NCBI GenBank assembly: GCA_046727855.1 | Contig: JBKPDL010000068.1 | Span: 19,354-83,353 of the forward strand | DNA from: DASPWV01 sp046727855 | GTDB lineage: Bacteria; Acidobacteriota; Vicinamibacteria; Vicinamibacterales; UBA2999 | Length of the DNA stretch: 64,000 nucleotides | Direction: 5' to 3' | Shown here: positions 23,231-30,902 of the stretch, one piece after another | How the letters are laid out: each line of letters opens with the position of its first letter | How positions within the stretch are numbered: position 1 is the first letter of the stretch | Made by a program: the position numbers and the translations under genes | Notes under the pieces: model-generated | Told to the model about the DNA's origin: nothing | What the model saw: the letters and a program-made list of their open reading frames with translations, nothing else | The model's database searches: none

Positions 23231-24418
23231 TCAACGCACCAAGGTCACGACGGTTTCAATATGGGTGGTGTGAGGGAACATATCCACGGGTTGCACCCGC
23301 GTCACGCGATAGCCGCTGGCGAGGATCGCCGGCAACTCGCGCGCCAGCGCCTCGGGATTGCAGGACACGTAGGCGACGCGGGCCGGCCGCATTTCGTTGA
23401 ACAGTCTGTGGACGACATCCGGCGGGCAACCCGATCGTGGAGGATCGACGACAGCCAGATCCCACCGCAATCGCGCGTGGCGCGGCAGCGCGTCCTCAAC
23501 ACGTGCCCGGACAAATCGCGCGCGCTGCTCCAGCCGATTCAAGCGCGCGTTTGCCTGGCCGTCGCGCACGGCTTGCTCGCTTTCTTCGATCGCCGTCACG
23601 CGGTGGCCGCGCGCAGCGAGCGGGAGACTGAACAATCCACTGCCGGCGTAGAGATCGATAACATCCAACGGAGTCTCCGGCGGCGCATGCGCAAGTACGA
23701 GATCAACGAGTGTTGAAGCGACGACCGCGTTGGTTTGAAAAAACGCTGTGGGCGAGACGAGATATGAAATCGGGCCGATGGTCTCACGGACATTCGGGCG
23801 GCCGTCAATCCGGAGCGTTTCGCGACCCACCATGTACGGCCCCGGCCTGCTGTGAATATTGAGAAAGAAGCCGGTCGGACGTTCGGGACCTGCCAGGAAG
23901 TTACGAATCGGCTCGCGCAGCCCCTTGTCGTTCCTCGTCACCACGAGCATCGCCACCGCTTCTGTATCGTCCCGCGTGGTGCGCACTAGGAGATGGCGAA
24001 GCACACCGCGAAGATCCGGCCCCGCGGCCGCGATGCGCGCGCGAGCGAGATCGGCATGAAGAGCAAACGCAATCCGGTTCGCGCGATCGGACTGAACCGG
24101 GCACTCGACAATGGCGATGACGCGATTCGAACGTGCGGCGTAGTGTCCCAGGATAAGGTGACCGTGGCGCTGACCAAAGACGAACGAGGCTTTGTGACGA
24201 AAGCGCCACGGCCAGCCCGTTGCGTCAGGTTGCATGCCGACGAGCGGCTGCACCTCCGGCGCGCGGCCGCCGAGCGATGCGTGCAGCAGTTCCGCGACAC
24301 GATCGCGTTTGCGCGCGAGTTGCGTGGCGTAGGGAAGGTTTTGCCAATCGCATCCGCCGCAGGGGCCGAAGTGTTCGCAGAGCGCGGGGCTACTTGGCTT
24401 CGACCAGCTCAACGTCAA
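23231..24418 (-). CDS. rlmD: 23S rRNA (uracil-C5)-methyltransferase, RlmD/TrmA family
   Basis: A 395-residue class I RNA methyltransferase. The N-terminus carries the Fe-S cluster cysteines (CEHFGPCGGCDWQ, with the fourth in VECPVQ). SAM-binding residues are in DLYAGSGLFSLPLAARG, and catalysis is by the cysteine of YVSCNPEALARE with DPPRSGC ahead of it. RlmD, RlmCD or TrmA-like modification of a specific uridine is expected; which site cannot be told from sequence. The cluster cysteines begin at residue 14, so the start must be upstream of them: TTG codons at 24418 or 24412, both inside the 3' end of the FKBP gene (overlap up to 29 nt), implying coupled translation. Confidence 0.85.
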   Translation of the reverse strand: MTLSWSKPSSPALCEHFGPCGGCDWQNLPYATQLARKRDRVAELLHASLGGRAPEVQPLVGMQPDATGWPWRFRHKASFVFGQRHGHLILGHYAARSNRVIAIVECPVQSDRANRIAFALHADLARARIAAAGPDLRGVLRHLLVRTTRDDTEAVAMLVVTRNDKGLREPIRNFLAGPERPTGFFLNIHSRPGPYMVGRETLRIDGRPNVRETIGPISYLVSPTAFFQTNAVVASTLVDLVLAHAPPETPLDVIDLYAGSGLFSLPLAARGHRVTAIEESEQAVRDGQANARLNRLEQRARFVRARVEDALPRHARLRWDLAVVDPPRSGCPPDVVHRLFNEMRPARVAYVSCNPEALARELPAILASGYRVTRVQPVDMFPHTTHIETVVTLVR

Positions 24419-24836
24419 AGATCAGCGTCGCGTTGGGCGGAATCTGCCCCGCGGCGCCTTGCGGACCGTATCCTAACGCCGGCGGAATGATCAGCGTGCG
24501 CGCGCCGCCTGCTTTCATGCCGACGACGCCCTCGTCCCAGCCGGGAATGACTTCGCCATCACCAAGCCTGAAGGTGAACGGGTCCTTGCCGCGAGAGCTG
24601 TCGAACTGCTCGCCCTTCCGATCGGCTGCGTTGGTGTCGTAGAGCCACCCGGTGTAATGCACCTGGACGTTCATGCCTTTGCGCGCCTCGTTTCCGGTGC
24701 CCACCTTCGTGTCGGTCTTCTGGAGAGTGGTGATGCCGGAATCCGGCATCGGCTTATCGGCTGGATTCGTCGAAGGGGAGCCGCTGCAGCCGACCGCAAC
24801 AAAAACGAGCACCAAGAAGAGCGCGAAGCGTGTCAC
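24390..24836 (-). CDS. FKBP-type peptidyl-prolyl cis-trans isomerase, lipoprotein
   Basis: A 148-residue protein with a lipoprotein signal (LFLVLVFVAVGCSGS; Cys17). The FKBP domain covers residues 40-147 with VQVHYTGWLYD, KGEQFDSSRGKDPFTFRLG, VIPGWDEGVVGMKAGG, IPPALGYGPQG and IPPNATLIFDVELVE, all active-site pocket residues. It catalyses prolyl isomerisation of exported proteins at the membrane. Its 3' end overlaps the rRNA methyltransferase start. Confidence 0.9.
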   Translation of the reverse strand: MTRFALFLVLVFVAVGCSGSPSTNPADKPMPDSGITTLQKTDTKVGTGNEARKGMNVQVHYTGWLYDTNAADRKGEQFDSSRGKDPFTFRLGDGEVIPGWDEGVVGMKAGGARTLIIPPALGYGPQGAAGQIPPNATLIFDVELVEAK

Positions 24837-24875
24837 ACGCGGAAATTACCACAAAAACGCCAGCCGTCCGGGAGT

Positions 24876-25034
24876 TACGATTTTTCGTAGAACTGGCCCT
24901 TTCGCAAAGTTCGCCACCTTTTGGACCTGGCAACCCCAACCGCTGTTTCGCGCCGCAAAAGAAGGGGAACCCGCCCCTGTTACGAGTTTTCGTAGCGTTT
25001 CGTTTCGTGGGCGACCTGGGCGACGAAATATCGT
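24876..25034. promoter_or_regulatory. Three ACGA-N4-TCGT palindromes upstream of the GAF-Fis regulator
   Basis: Within the 211-nt spacer between the divergent FKBP and GAF-Fis genes: TACGA-tttt-TCGTA at 24876-24889, TACGA-gttt-TCGTA at 24981-24994, and ACGA-aata-TCGT at 25023-25034. Centre distances are 105 and 41 bp, close to 10 and 4 helical turns, so all three lie on the same DNA face. They look like operator sites; the adjacent Fis-type HTH protein is the obvious candidate binder. Nothing else was seen in this spacer. Confidence 0.55.
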
Positions 25035-25047
25035 AAAGTTTGCCGTT

Positions 25048-25746
25048 GTGCAGAACAACTTCCCTTCGCTTTTTCGCGCCATCGTGCGGGCAAAGTCTAT
25101 TCACGACCTCGCACAGTCCTTTACGACTCACATCGCAGCAGGGAGGTCCATTGCTCTCGTCCGGGTCTGGCTCAAAAACGGAGTCGGTTCTCTCGAACTG
25201 ATGGCAAGTGCCGGAACGCCCAGCGGCGGCGGCAGCTATACTCGCCTCGATGGCGAGTTCCGCGAGATGGCGGTGGCCGACTCCAGAGTCGCATGCATCG
25301 CTGACGCACGGGAGCCGTTTATCGTGCGCGGCATCCGCGGTGACGAAGACTGGCTCACCAATCCAGGGTGGGTCGCACGCCAGAGCGTGCGCGCATTCAT
25401 CGGCGTTCCGATCGTTGAGGACGGCGAAGCGATCGGCGCCCTAGCGGCGTTCGATCGCGAAATGCCTTCCGACGAGCAACTCGCGAACATTCAGCTTGCG
25501 GTCGATCTTGCCGCCTCGCGCGTTGTCGATCTCAGCGCTCGAGCGATCCCACCGCCTGTGCCTCCGCCGCCGATCACGATCGTGACACGCGCCGAGGTGC
25601 GCCGGCTCGAAAGGGCGAACATCGAGGCCGCGCTCGCGGCAACGCGCGGCAAGATTTTTGGTGACGATGGCGCTGCTCGGCTGCTGGGCATGCGCCCGAC
25701 GACTCTCGCGTCCCGAATAAAGGCGCTTGGAATATTTCGCCGATGA
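25048..25746 (+). CDS. GAF domain protein with C-terminal Fis-type helix-turn-helix
   Basis: About 232 residues. Residues 1-165 form a GAF sensor fold (SLFRAIVRAKSIHDLAQSF, RAFIGVPIVEDGEAIGALAAFDR), then a proline-rich linker (PPPVPPPP), and a Fis/NtrC-type DNA-binding end (RRLERANIEAALAATRGKIFG, GAARLLGMRPTTLASRIKALGI). There is no sigma-54 AAA domain, so it resembles an NtrC-like activator without its ATPase and may work as a simple regulator. The signal is unknown. The frame stays open far upstream into the FKBP gene; GTG at 25048 (VQNNFPSLF) is the most likely start because the domain begins there and the palindromes lie just before it. Confidence 0.7.
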   Translation: MQNNFPSLFRAIVRAKSIHDLAQSFTTHIAAGRSIALVRVWLKNGVGSLELMASAGTPSGGGSYTRLDGEFREMAVADSRVACIADAREPFIVRGIRGDEDWLTNPGWVARQSVRAFIGVPIVEDGEAIGALAAFDREMPSDEQLANIQLAVDLAASRVVDLSARAIPPPVPPPPITIVTRAEVRRLERANIEAALAATRGKIFGDDGAARLLGMRPTTLASRIKALGIFRR

Positions 25747-25753
25747 AAAGCGA

Positions 25754-25974
25754 ATGACACCGAGAACATCAGATACTTTGCCAGCGCGGCCGCGGGTGAA
25801 GCCGCCGGCTTTCGGCCGTGTCTGCGGTGTCGACCCGAAGCGTCTCCTGGCAGCCCTGCGTGGTTTGGCACCTCTGGGGTTGTGTCACGTGCGCTGCGCT
25901 TGATCAGCGCCGGTGCGCTCGACGACGGCGTCGAGGCGGTTGTGGAGGGAGGATACCGATGCCAACCTTATTGA
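25754..25974 (+). pseudogene. Probable remnant of an AraC-type helix-turn-helix, frameshifted
   Basis: From the ATG at 25754 one frame gives PPAFGRVCGVDPKRLLAALRGLAPLGLCHV and stops at TGA (25901). The next frame continues with SRALRLISAGALDDGVEAVVEGGYRCQPY and stops at 25972. Placed end to end these follow the order of an AraC DNA-binding domain: the first HTH (GVSPRHLLR...), the connecting helix (RALRLL..G) and the second HTH (A..AGY.DQP). The frame change falls near 25878-25890. It fills the spacer between the GAF-Fis and NIPSNAP genes. Similarity was judged by eye, so this is tentative. Confidence 0.4.
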
Positions 25975-26387
25975 ACCTTCGAACGGTCGCCGCCGCCAGT
26001 CTCATCGCGCTTCTGCCGCTGACCGTGAGCGGTGACCAGCCGGCCGAGACTCGAGTGGTCGAAATCCGCGCCTACAACCTGAAACCCGGCACGCGCGATC
26101 GCTTTCACTCGTTGTTTGTCAGCCAGGGGCTCCCGATGCTCAAGCGCTGGAACGTTGACGTCGTTTCGTACGGGCCATCGCCCCACGACGCGAATTCATA
26201 TTTCCTGATGCGTGGATATCCGAGCCTGGAGGAGCGCCAGAAAAGCGAGGACGCGTTCTACGGAAGCGAGGAATGGATCAAGGGACCGCGGGAGGCGATT
26301 CTCGCCTGCATTGAAAGCTACGCGACAATCGTGATTCCCGTCGACGCGGCGACGTTGCACGGACTTAGAAACACACGCCGCGAATAA
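25959..26387 (+). CDS. NIPSNAP family protein with signal peptide
   Basis: A 142-residue protein. After a signal peptide (LRTVAAASLIALLPLTVSG) comes VVEIRAYNLKPGTRDRFHSLF, the start of the NIPSNAP ferredoxin-like alpha/beta fold, then YFLMRGYPSLEERQKSEDAFYGSEEW, typical of the family. The biochemical function is unknown; members occur in dimeric alpha-beta barrel form. The ATG at 25959 is preceded by GGAGGGAGG, a very strong Shine-Dalgarno sequence. The DinB gene follows after 35 nt. Confidence 0.85.
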   Translation: MPTLLNLRTVAAASLIALLPLTVSGDQPAETRVVEIRAYNLKPGTRDRFHSLFVSQGLPMLKRWNVDVVSYGPSPHDANSYFLMRGYPSLEERQKSEDAFYGSEEWIKGPREAILACIESYATIVIPVDAATLHGLRNTRRE

Positions 26388-26422
26388 GCACAGCCGCTGG
26401 TCTGCGCTATGCTCGTTCGGAT

Positions 26423-26932
26423 ATGAAACTTACCGAAGTCTTTCTCGCCGAGCTGGACCGCGAAGCCGAGCGCTCGCGTCGAGCGCTTCAACTGGTACCC
26501 GAAGGCAACTACGACTGGAAGCCGCACGATAAATCCATGGCGTTCGGCTATCTCACCGAGATGGTCGCGATGATGCCGTCCTGGATTGGCTTCATCATCA
26601 ATCAAAACGAGCTCGACCTGAATCCGCCCGGCGGATCGCAGAACAGGCCGGCGCCCATGCACACGGCCGCGGAGCTGCTCAAAGGGCTCGACACGTCGGT
26701 AGCAAGCGGGCGTCAGGCGCTGCAGAGCACGAACGACGAGTTTCTCAACAGCAACTGGCGGCTGCTCGTCGGCGGCAACGTCGTGGCCGAAGCGCCGCGT
26801 CACGTAATGATGCGCGATCTGATCAACCACATGGCGCATCACCGGGGACAGATGACCGTGTACCTCCGCCTGATGGGCGCGACGGTGCCCGCGCTCTACG
26901 GTCCCTCGGCAGACGACAAGCGTTTCGTGTAA
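26423..26932 (+). CDS. DinB-like four-helix protein with incomplete metal site
   Basis: A 169-residue protein with the DinB/YfiT four-helix layout (LAELDREAERSRRALQLVPEGNYDWKPHDKSM, DLINHMAHHRGQMTVYLRLMG). The C-terminal HxxxH of the family metal site is present (NHMAHH). The usual first histidine in helix 2 (…L..H..) is replaced: the segment reads FGYLTEMVAMMPSW. So metal binding may be altered or lost. Family members include thiol-dependent transferases; no substrate can be assigned. It converges with the alcohol dehydrogenase gene (6-nt gap). Confidence 0.8.
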   Translation: MKLTEVFLAELDREAERSRRALQLVPEGNYDWKPHDKSMAFGYLTEMVAMMPSWIGFIINQNELDLNPPGGSQNRPAPMHTAAELLKGLDTSVASGRQALQSTNDEFLNSNWRLLVGGNVVAEAPRHVMMRDLINHMAHHRGQMTVYLRLMGATVPALYGPSADDKRFV

Positions 26933-26938
26933 TCAGGG

Positions 26939-28039
26939 TCAGAAGCGGATGATGCCTCTTCCGCCTTCTGCATCGCCGAGTGCGCGGAGTGCGTCGTTCA
27001 CTTGATCGATTGTGTAGGTGCGCGTCGCGATCTCACGCAATTTGAGTTTGCCCTGCTGGTACAGCGCCGCGAGCTGCGGGATATCGCGAAGCGGCTGACC
27101 GGATCCATAGGCGGATCCGATCAGCCGCTTCTCCTGCATGACGAACGGAAACATCGGCAGCGACGCGCGCCCATCCACGCGCGATAGTCCGGTGATCACC
27201 ACTGTGCCGCCCTTTCGCGCGGCGGCAACAGCGTCGGTAATCGTCTCTGCCGTTCCGACGGTATCGATCACGTAATCTGCGCCGCGGCCCGCCGTCCGTT
27301 CGCGGATCGCCTCGACGGCCGACCCCGCGATCTGCGCGACGTCGGTCGCACCAAGAGCTTTCGCGAGCTCCAGCGGCTCTCGCCGGCGATCGGCGGCGAC
27401 AATGCGCGACGCGCCGGCGATGGCTGCGCCCTGCACGACGTTGAGCCCGACGCCGCCGGCGCCGATCACTGCCACGGTTGCGCCGGCCGACACCCTGGCT
27501 GCATTCAACACGGCGCCCACTCCGGTGACCACGGCACATCCAAGCGCCGCAAGCGCATCGAACGGGATCTCGTCGTCGATCCGGATCGCTGCTTCTTGCG
27601 GAACCACAACATGCGAGGCAAAACAGGCCGTGCCGAGAAACGGCGCCACGTCTGTCTCTCGCGCGCGCAGTCGCGTGCCGCCGTCCGGCATCTTGTTACG
27701 GTAAGTCGTCTTCTCGAGGCGATCGCAAAGAACTGGCCGGCCCTCGACGCACGAGGGGCACTTGCCGCAGGCGGGGGCCCAGCACAACACAACACGGTCG
27801 CCTGGTTTTAGTTCAGCGACATCGCCGCCGACTTCGCGGACGATGCCCGCGCCTTCGTGTCCGAGCACCAACGGCACGCGCATGGGCCAGTCGCCGGTGG
27901 CCGCGTGCAAATCGCTGTGGCAAACGCCGGCCGCCCTGACCTCGACGAGCACTTCGCCACGCCCGGGGGGAGCCAGTTCAGCCGATTCGAGCGAAAGTGG
28001 GGCACCTTGTTCCCAAAGAATTGCCGCGCGGATTTCCAT
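26939..28039 (-). CDS. Zinc-dependent alcohol dehydrogenase, class III/NDMA-type MDR family
   Basis: About 366 residues. Catalytic zinc ligands are in AAGVCHSDLH and VLGHEGAG; the structural zinc is bound by four cysteines (CGKCPSCVEGRPVLC). The Rossmann motif VAVIGAGGVGLNVVQGA binds NAD(P), and the charged residues after it (AADRRRE) suggest NAD. Closest overall to the Zn-ADH class III group that includes formaldehyde and aryl/alkyl alcohol dehydrogenases. The frame extends 34 codons upstream of the chosen ATG (28039), but those residues are unlike the family, which begins with a sequence such as MEIRAAILWE. No clear ribosome-binding site is visible. Confidence 0.85.
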   Translation of the reverse strand: MEIRAAILWEQGAPLSLESAELAPPGRGEVLVEVRAAGVCHSDLHAATGDWPMRVPLVLGHEGAGIVREVGGDVAELKPGDRVVLCWAPACGKCPSCVEGRPVLCDRLEKTTYRNKMPDGGTRLRARETDVAPFLGTACFASHVVVPQEAAIRIDDEIPFDALAALGCAVVTGVGAVLNAARVSAGATVAVIGAGGVGLNVVQGAAIAGASRIVAADRRREPLELAKALGATDVAQIAGSAVEAIRERTAGRGADYVIDTVGTAETITDAVAAARKGGTVVITGLSRVDGRASLPMFPFVMQEKRLIGSAYGSGQPLRDIPQLAALYQQGKLKLREIATRTYTIDQVNDALRALGDAEGGRGIIRF

Positions 28040-28167
28040 TGAATGGGACGTCGCCCGTAAACTCGCTGACTTAGCAGAATCGTTCAGGGCATTCTCTCTG
28101 ATGGTGCCCTGCCAATCGTAGCTCGAACCGAGAGCGGGCAATCGTCGTCAGGAACCGGAGCGAAGGC

Positions 28168-28257
28168 TGGCGGAGAGGAAGGGATTCGAACCCCTGGAAG
28201 CCTTTCGACTTCAACGGTTTTCAAGACCGCCGCCTTAAACCACTCGGCCACCTCTCC
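28168..28257 (-). tRNA. tRNA-Ser (anticodon UGA)
   Basis: On the minus strand the acceptor arms GGAGAGG (28257-28251) and CCTCTCC pair, followed by discriminator G and an encoded CCA (28170-28168). The D-arm (GCCGAGTGGTTTAAGGC), the anticodon loop CTTGAAA (anticodon TGA, reads UCN/UCA serine codons), the long variable arm of class II tRNAs (GAAG...CTTC) and the T-arm with GGTTCGAATCC are all present. It lies 1.3 kb from the seryl-tRNA synthetase gene on the same strand. Confidence 0.95.
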
Positions 28258-28298
28258 GGCTACTTTTCAGCTTAGCGCACATCTGCAGGGAGCTCCGC

Positions 28299-29522
28299 TC
28301 AAGGCACCTGCATCGCGAAACTCTCGACCGACATCGTCAGTATCCGGCGACCGTTCGCGTCGCCAAACAAATCCATCGCGATCGGCGACAGACCGACGAA
28401 CTGTATTCTCGCCAGCGTGTCCTGGAGATTCGCCGAGAAAATCGCGAGTGCGCCGCTGCGCGGGTGCACGTTGCCGTCTACTACGACTTCTTCAAACCAA
28501 TCCTGGAAATCGCCCACGGTTTCACCCGTTTGCGTCGCTTCAGCGGCAATAATGCTGAACTGCGGCACACCTGGCGTGAACCGCAGGCGGGTGCCGGTCG
28601 TGATCGGAAGCTTCGGCACTGACATCCGGATTCCGCGCACGCCGACCACGCGCCTGGTATCGATGCCCTCGATATTCATGGCGAACGCGTGCGAAAAGAA
28701 CCCGGTTTGCAATTGGGCGTTCACCGTCCCCGAAGTGGAACGCAGGCGGGTCGAGTCAGGAACGAGAGTAAAGCTGATCGATCCGGCTGTCTTCTGCGCG
28801 GCGTCGAAATCGGCAATCTGAAAATCGCTCAAGTAGGCATCGAAGATCTCGAGGCGCGACACCTCTCTGAAGTTCAGGTCGACCTGAATCACGACAGCGT
28901 CTTTGACCGACTGATTTCCAGTGGCGACGTTGTTGAACCAATCGATGACTGAAAGAACAAGGCCGTTGGCTTTGAAGTAGCAGTCCTCGATCTGATCGAT
29001 GTTGACGGCACATCCAGCGAAGGACGCGAGCCGGAAGGTGACGCCGCCGTCGATCTGTAGAAAAAAGATTCCGCCGTACGGCGTCGGCGGCACAACCGGT
29101 TCCGCAGGTCCGGGCGGTCCAGGAGGACCCGGCGGACCGGCAGGTCCGGTGGGACCGGCGTCGCCTCTGTCTCCCTTATCGGCTTTGTCACCTTTGTCGC
29201 CCTTCGGTCCCGGCGGGCCCTGTGGACCAACGGTCGACACTGGGAGAAGTGCAACATTCAATTCGTTGTTGCCAGCCGCAACCGTCACCGTTCGTGTCTC
29301 GATCGTCCAGCCGGGCGCGGGAGCCTGCAGGGTAATCGAGTGATCGCCCACCGTCACGCTGAGCGTCACGGGCGTTACTTTGCCAGTTGGTGTCCCGTCG
29401 ACAGAGACCTGCGCGCCCGAGGGGAACGAAGTCACTTTGAGCGCGGCGTTTTGCGCGAAGCCGGGCGAGGCCGTTGCAATTATCGATATGACGAACAGAG
29501 CTGTCCTGCAGACCAACGACAT
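28299..29522 (-). CDS. Exported collagen-like protein with PEGA domain
   Basis: A 407-residue protein with a signal peptide (FVISIIATASPGFAQ). Residues about 27-95 form a PEGA-like beta-sandwich (FPSGAQVSVDGTPTGKVTPVTL). Residues about 99-140 are 14 consecutive G-x-y triplets (GPQ GPP GPK GDK ... GPP GPP GPP GPA), the collagen triple-helix pattern, with one glycine replaced (ADK). A roughly 260-residue C-terminal domain follows that I do not recognise; it contains two cysteines (GCAVN, DCYF) that could form a disulfide. Triplets rich in Pro and in Lys-Asp pairs suggest a trimeric stalk exposed on or beyond the cell surface. The spacer from serS (29523-29594) shows nothing special. Confidence 0.8.
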   Translation of the reverse strand: MSLVCRTALFVISIIATASPGFAQNAALKVTSFPSGAQVSVDGTPTGKVTPVTLSVTVGDHSITLQAPAPGWTIETRTVTVAAGNNELNVALLPVSTVGPQGPPGPKGDKGDKADKGDRGDAGPTGPAGPPGPPGPPGPAEPVVPPTPYGGIFFLQIDGGVTFRLASFAGCAVNIDQIEDCYFKANGLVLSVIDWFNNVATGNQSVKDAVVIQVDLNFREVSRLEIFDAYLSDFQIADFDAAQKTAGSISFTLVPDSTRLRSTSGTVNAQLQTGFFSHAFAMNIEGIDTRRVVGVRGIRMSVPKLPITTGTRLRFTPGVPQFSIIAAEATQTGETVGDFQDWFEEVVVDGNVHPRSGALAIFSANLQDTLARIQFVGLSPIAMDLFGDANGRRILTMSVESFAMQVP

Positions 29523-29594
29523 TGAGGTGAATCCTTCTCGATGCTCAATTGATGGCGGAAGCGGGCGTCATTAACCCGCGACCGTCGAGCTAAG

Positions 29595-30884
29595 TCAAGA
29601 GACGGCCTCGATCAATTCGTTCCCGTTCATGAACGGTCGCAATGCTGTCGGAATCGCGACGGAGCCATCGCGCTGCTGGCAGTTCTCGAGAATGGCAATC
29701 AAGGTGCGGCCGACGGCCAGTCCCGATCCGTTCAAGGTGTGGACGAAGTCGGCCTTGCCGGTTCCCTGCGGCCGATACTTGATGTTGGCGCGCCGCGCCT
29801 GAAATGCTTCCGTATTGGAGCACGACGAAATCTCGCGATACATCTGCTGGCTCGGCAGCCACACTTCGAGGTCGTAGGTCTTCGCTGCGGCGAAACCCAT
29901 ATCGCCGGTTGACAACACCACCGTGCGATACGGCAATTCGAGCAGCTGCAACACACGCTCGGCGTCCGCCGTCAGCCCTTCGAGCTCGTCGTACGACGTT
30001 TCCGGCTCGGTAAATTTCACGAGCTCCACCTTGTCGAATTGATGCTGGCGAATGAGGCCACGCACGTCGGCGCCGTACGAACCTGCCTCGCTGCGGAAGC
30101 ACGGTGTATACGCCGTGAACTTCAGCGGCAGCAAACGGCCGTCGAGGATCTCGCCGCGATACAGGTTCGTCAGCGGCACTTCGGCAGTCGGAATCAGATA
30201 CAGATCCCACTCGCCGCCAATTTTAAAAAGGTCCTGCTCGAACTTCGGCAGTTGTCCGGTCCCGTAGAGCGTTGCCGCATTGACGAGAAACGGCGGTTCG
30301 ATTTCGGTGTAGCCATGCTCGGTCGTGTGCAGATGGAGCATGAAATTGATCAACGCGCGCTCGAGTTGCGCGCCTGCGCGCATGAGGACCGCAAAGCGCG
30401 CGCCGGCAATCTTGGTGGCGCGCTCGAAGTCGATGATCCCGAGCTGCGGGCCGAGTTCCCAGTGAGGCTTTGCCTCGAAATCAAACGAGCGAGGCTCGCC
30501 CCACTTGCGGATCTCGACGTTGTCCTGCGCGCTCTTTCCAACGGGCACGCTCTCGTGCGGCACATTCGGCATGGTCGCGAGCAGTCGGCTGCGCTGACCT
30601 TCGGCCGCATCGAGTTCGACTTCCATCTGCTTGATTTTGGCCGCGCGCATCTTGCTCGCTTCGAAGAGCGGCCGTGCGTCCTGGCCCTGGCGCTTCGCGC
30701 GCGCAACCTCGTCCGCCGCGGCGTTCTGCTCGCGCTTGAGCCCCTCGAGCTGCGGAATCAGCCGGCGGCGCTGCGTTTCCAACGTTGCCAGCTGCTCGAG
30801 GTCTTTGGTCAGATCGAGACCTCGCGCCGCCATGCGTTGCCGCACGAGTTCCAGGTTGTCGCGAATGAAGCCCGGATCGAGCAT
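29595..30884 (-). CDS. serS: Seryl-tRNA synthetase
   Basis: A 429-residue class II synthetase. The N-terminal long antiparallel coiled coil (residues about 25-100) grips the long variable arm of tRNA-Ser. The catalytic domain shows motif 2 ([29 protein letters not shown]) and motif 3 ([18 protein letters not shown]), with [10 protein letters not shown] before them. It charges tRNA-Ser and, in organisms that use selenocysteine, also tRNA-Sec. The ATG at 30884 is 18 nt from the divergent galU start. Confidence 0.95.
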   Translation of the reverse strand: MLDPGFIRDNLELVRQRMAARGLDLTKDLEQLATLETQRRRLIPQLEGLKREQNAAADEVARAKRQGQDARPLFEASKMRAAKIKQMEVELDAAEGQRSRLLATMPNVPHESVPVGKSAQDNVEIRKWGEPRSFDFEAKPHWELGPQLGIIDFERATKIAGARFAVLMRAGAQLERALINFMLHLHTTEHGYTEIEPPFLVNAATLYGTGQLPKFEQDLFKIGGEWDLYLIPTAEVPLTNLYRGEILDGRLLPLKFTAYTPCFRSEAGSYGADVRGLIRQHQFDKVELVKFTEPETSYDELEGLTADAERVLQLLELPYRTVVLSTGDMGFAAAKTYDLEVWLPSQQMYREISSCSNTEAFQARRANIKYRPQGTGKADFVHTLNGSGLAVGRTLIAILENCQQRDGSVAIPTALRPFMNGNELIEAVS

Positions 30885-30902
30885 TCCTGTATCCTATTCC
30901 GG

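Noticed and set aside
28168..28257. Possible tRNA-Sec (selC) instead of tRNA-Ser
   Set aside because: The anticodon is TGA (serine), not TCA, and the acceptor stem has the normal seven base pairs.
29099..29230. Collagen-like repeat as a CRISPR or tandem-repeat artefact
   Set aside because: Units are 9-bp codon triplets in frame with the protein, vary synonymously and have no spacers.
30039..30902. Long N-terminal extension of galU
   Set aside because: It runs antisense through serS and has no similarity to GalU; the family start is at 30903.
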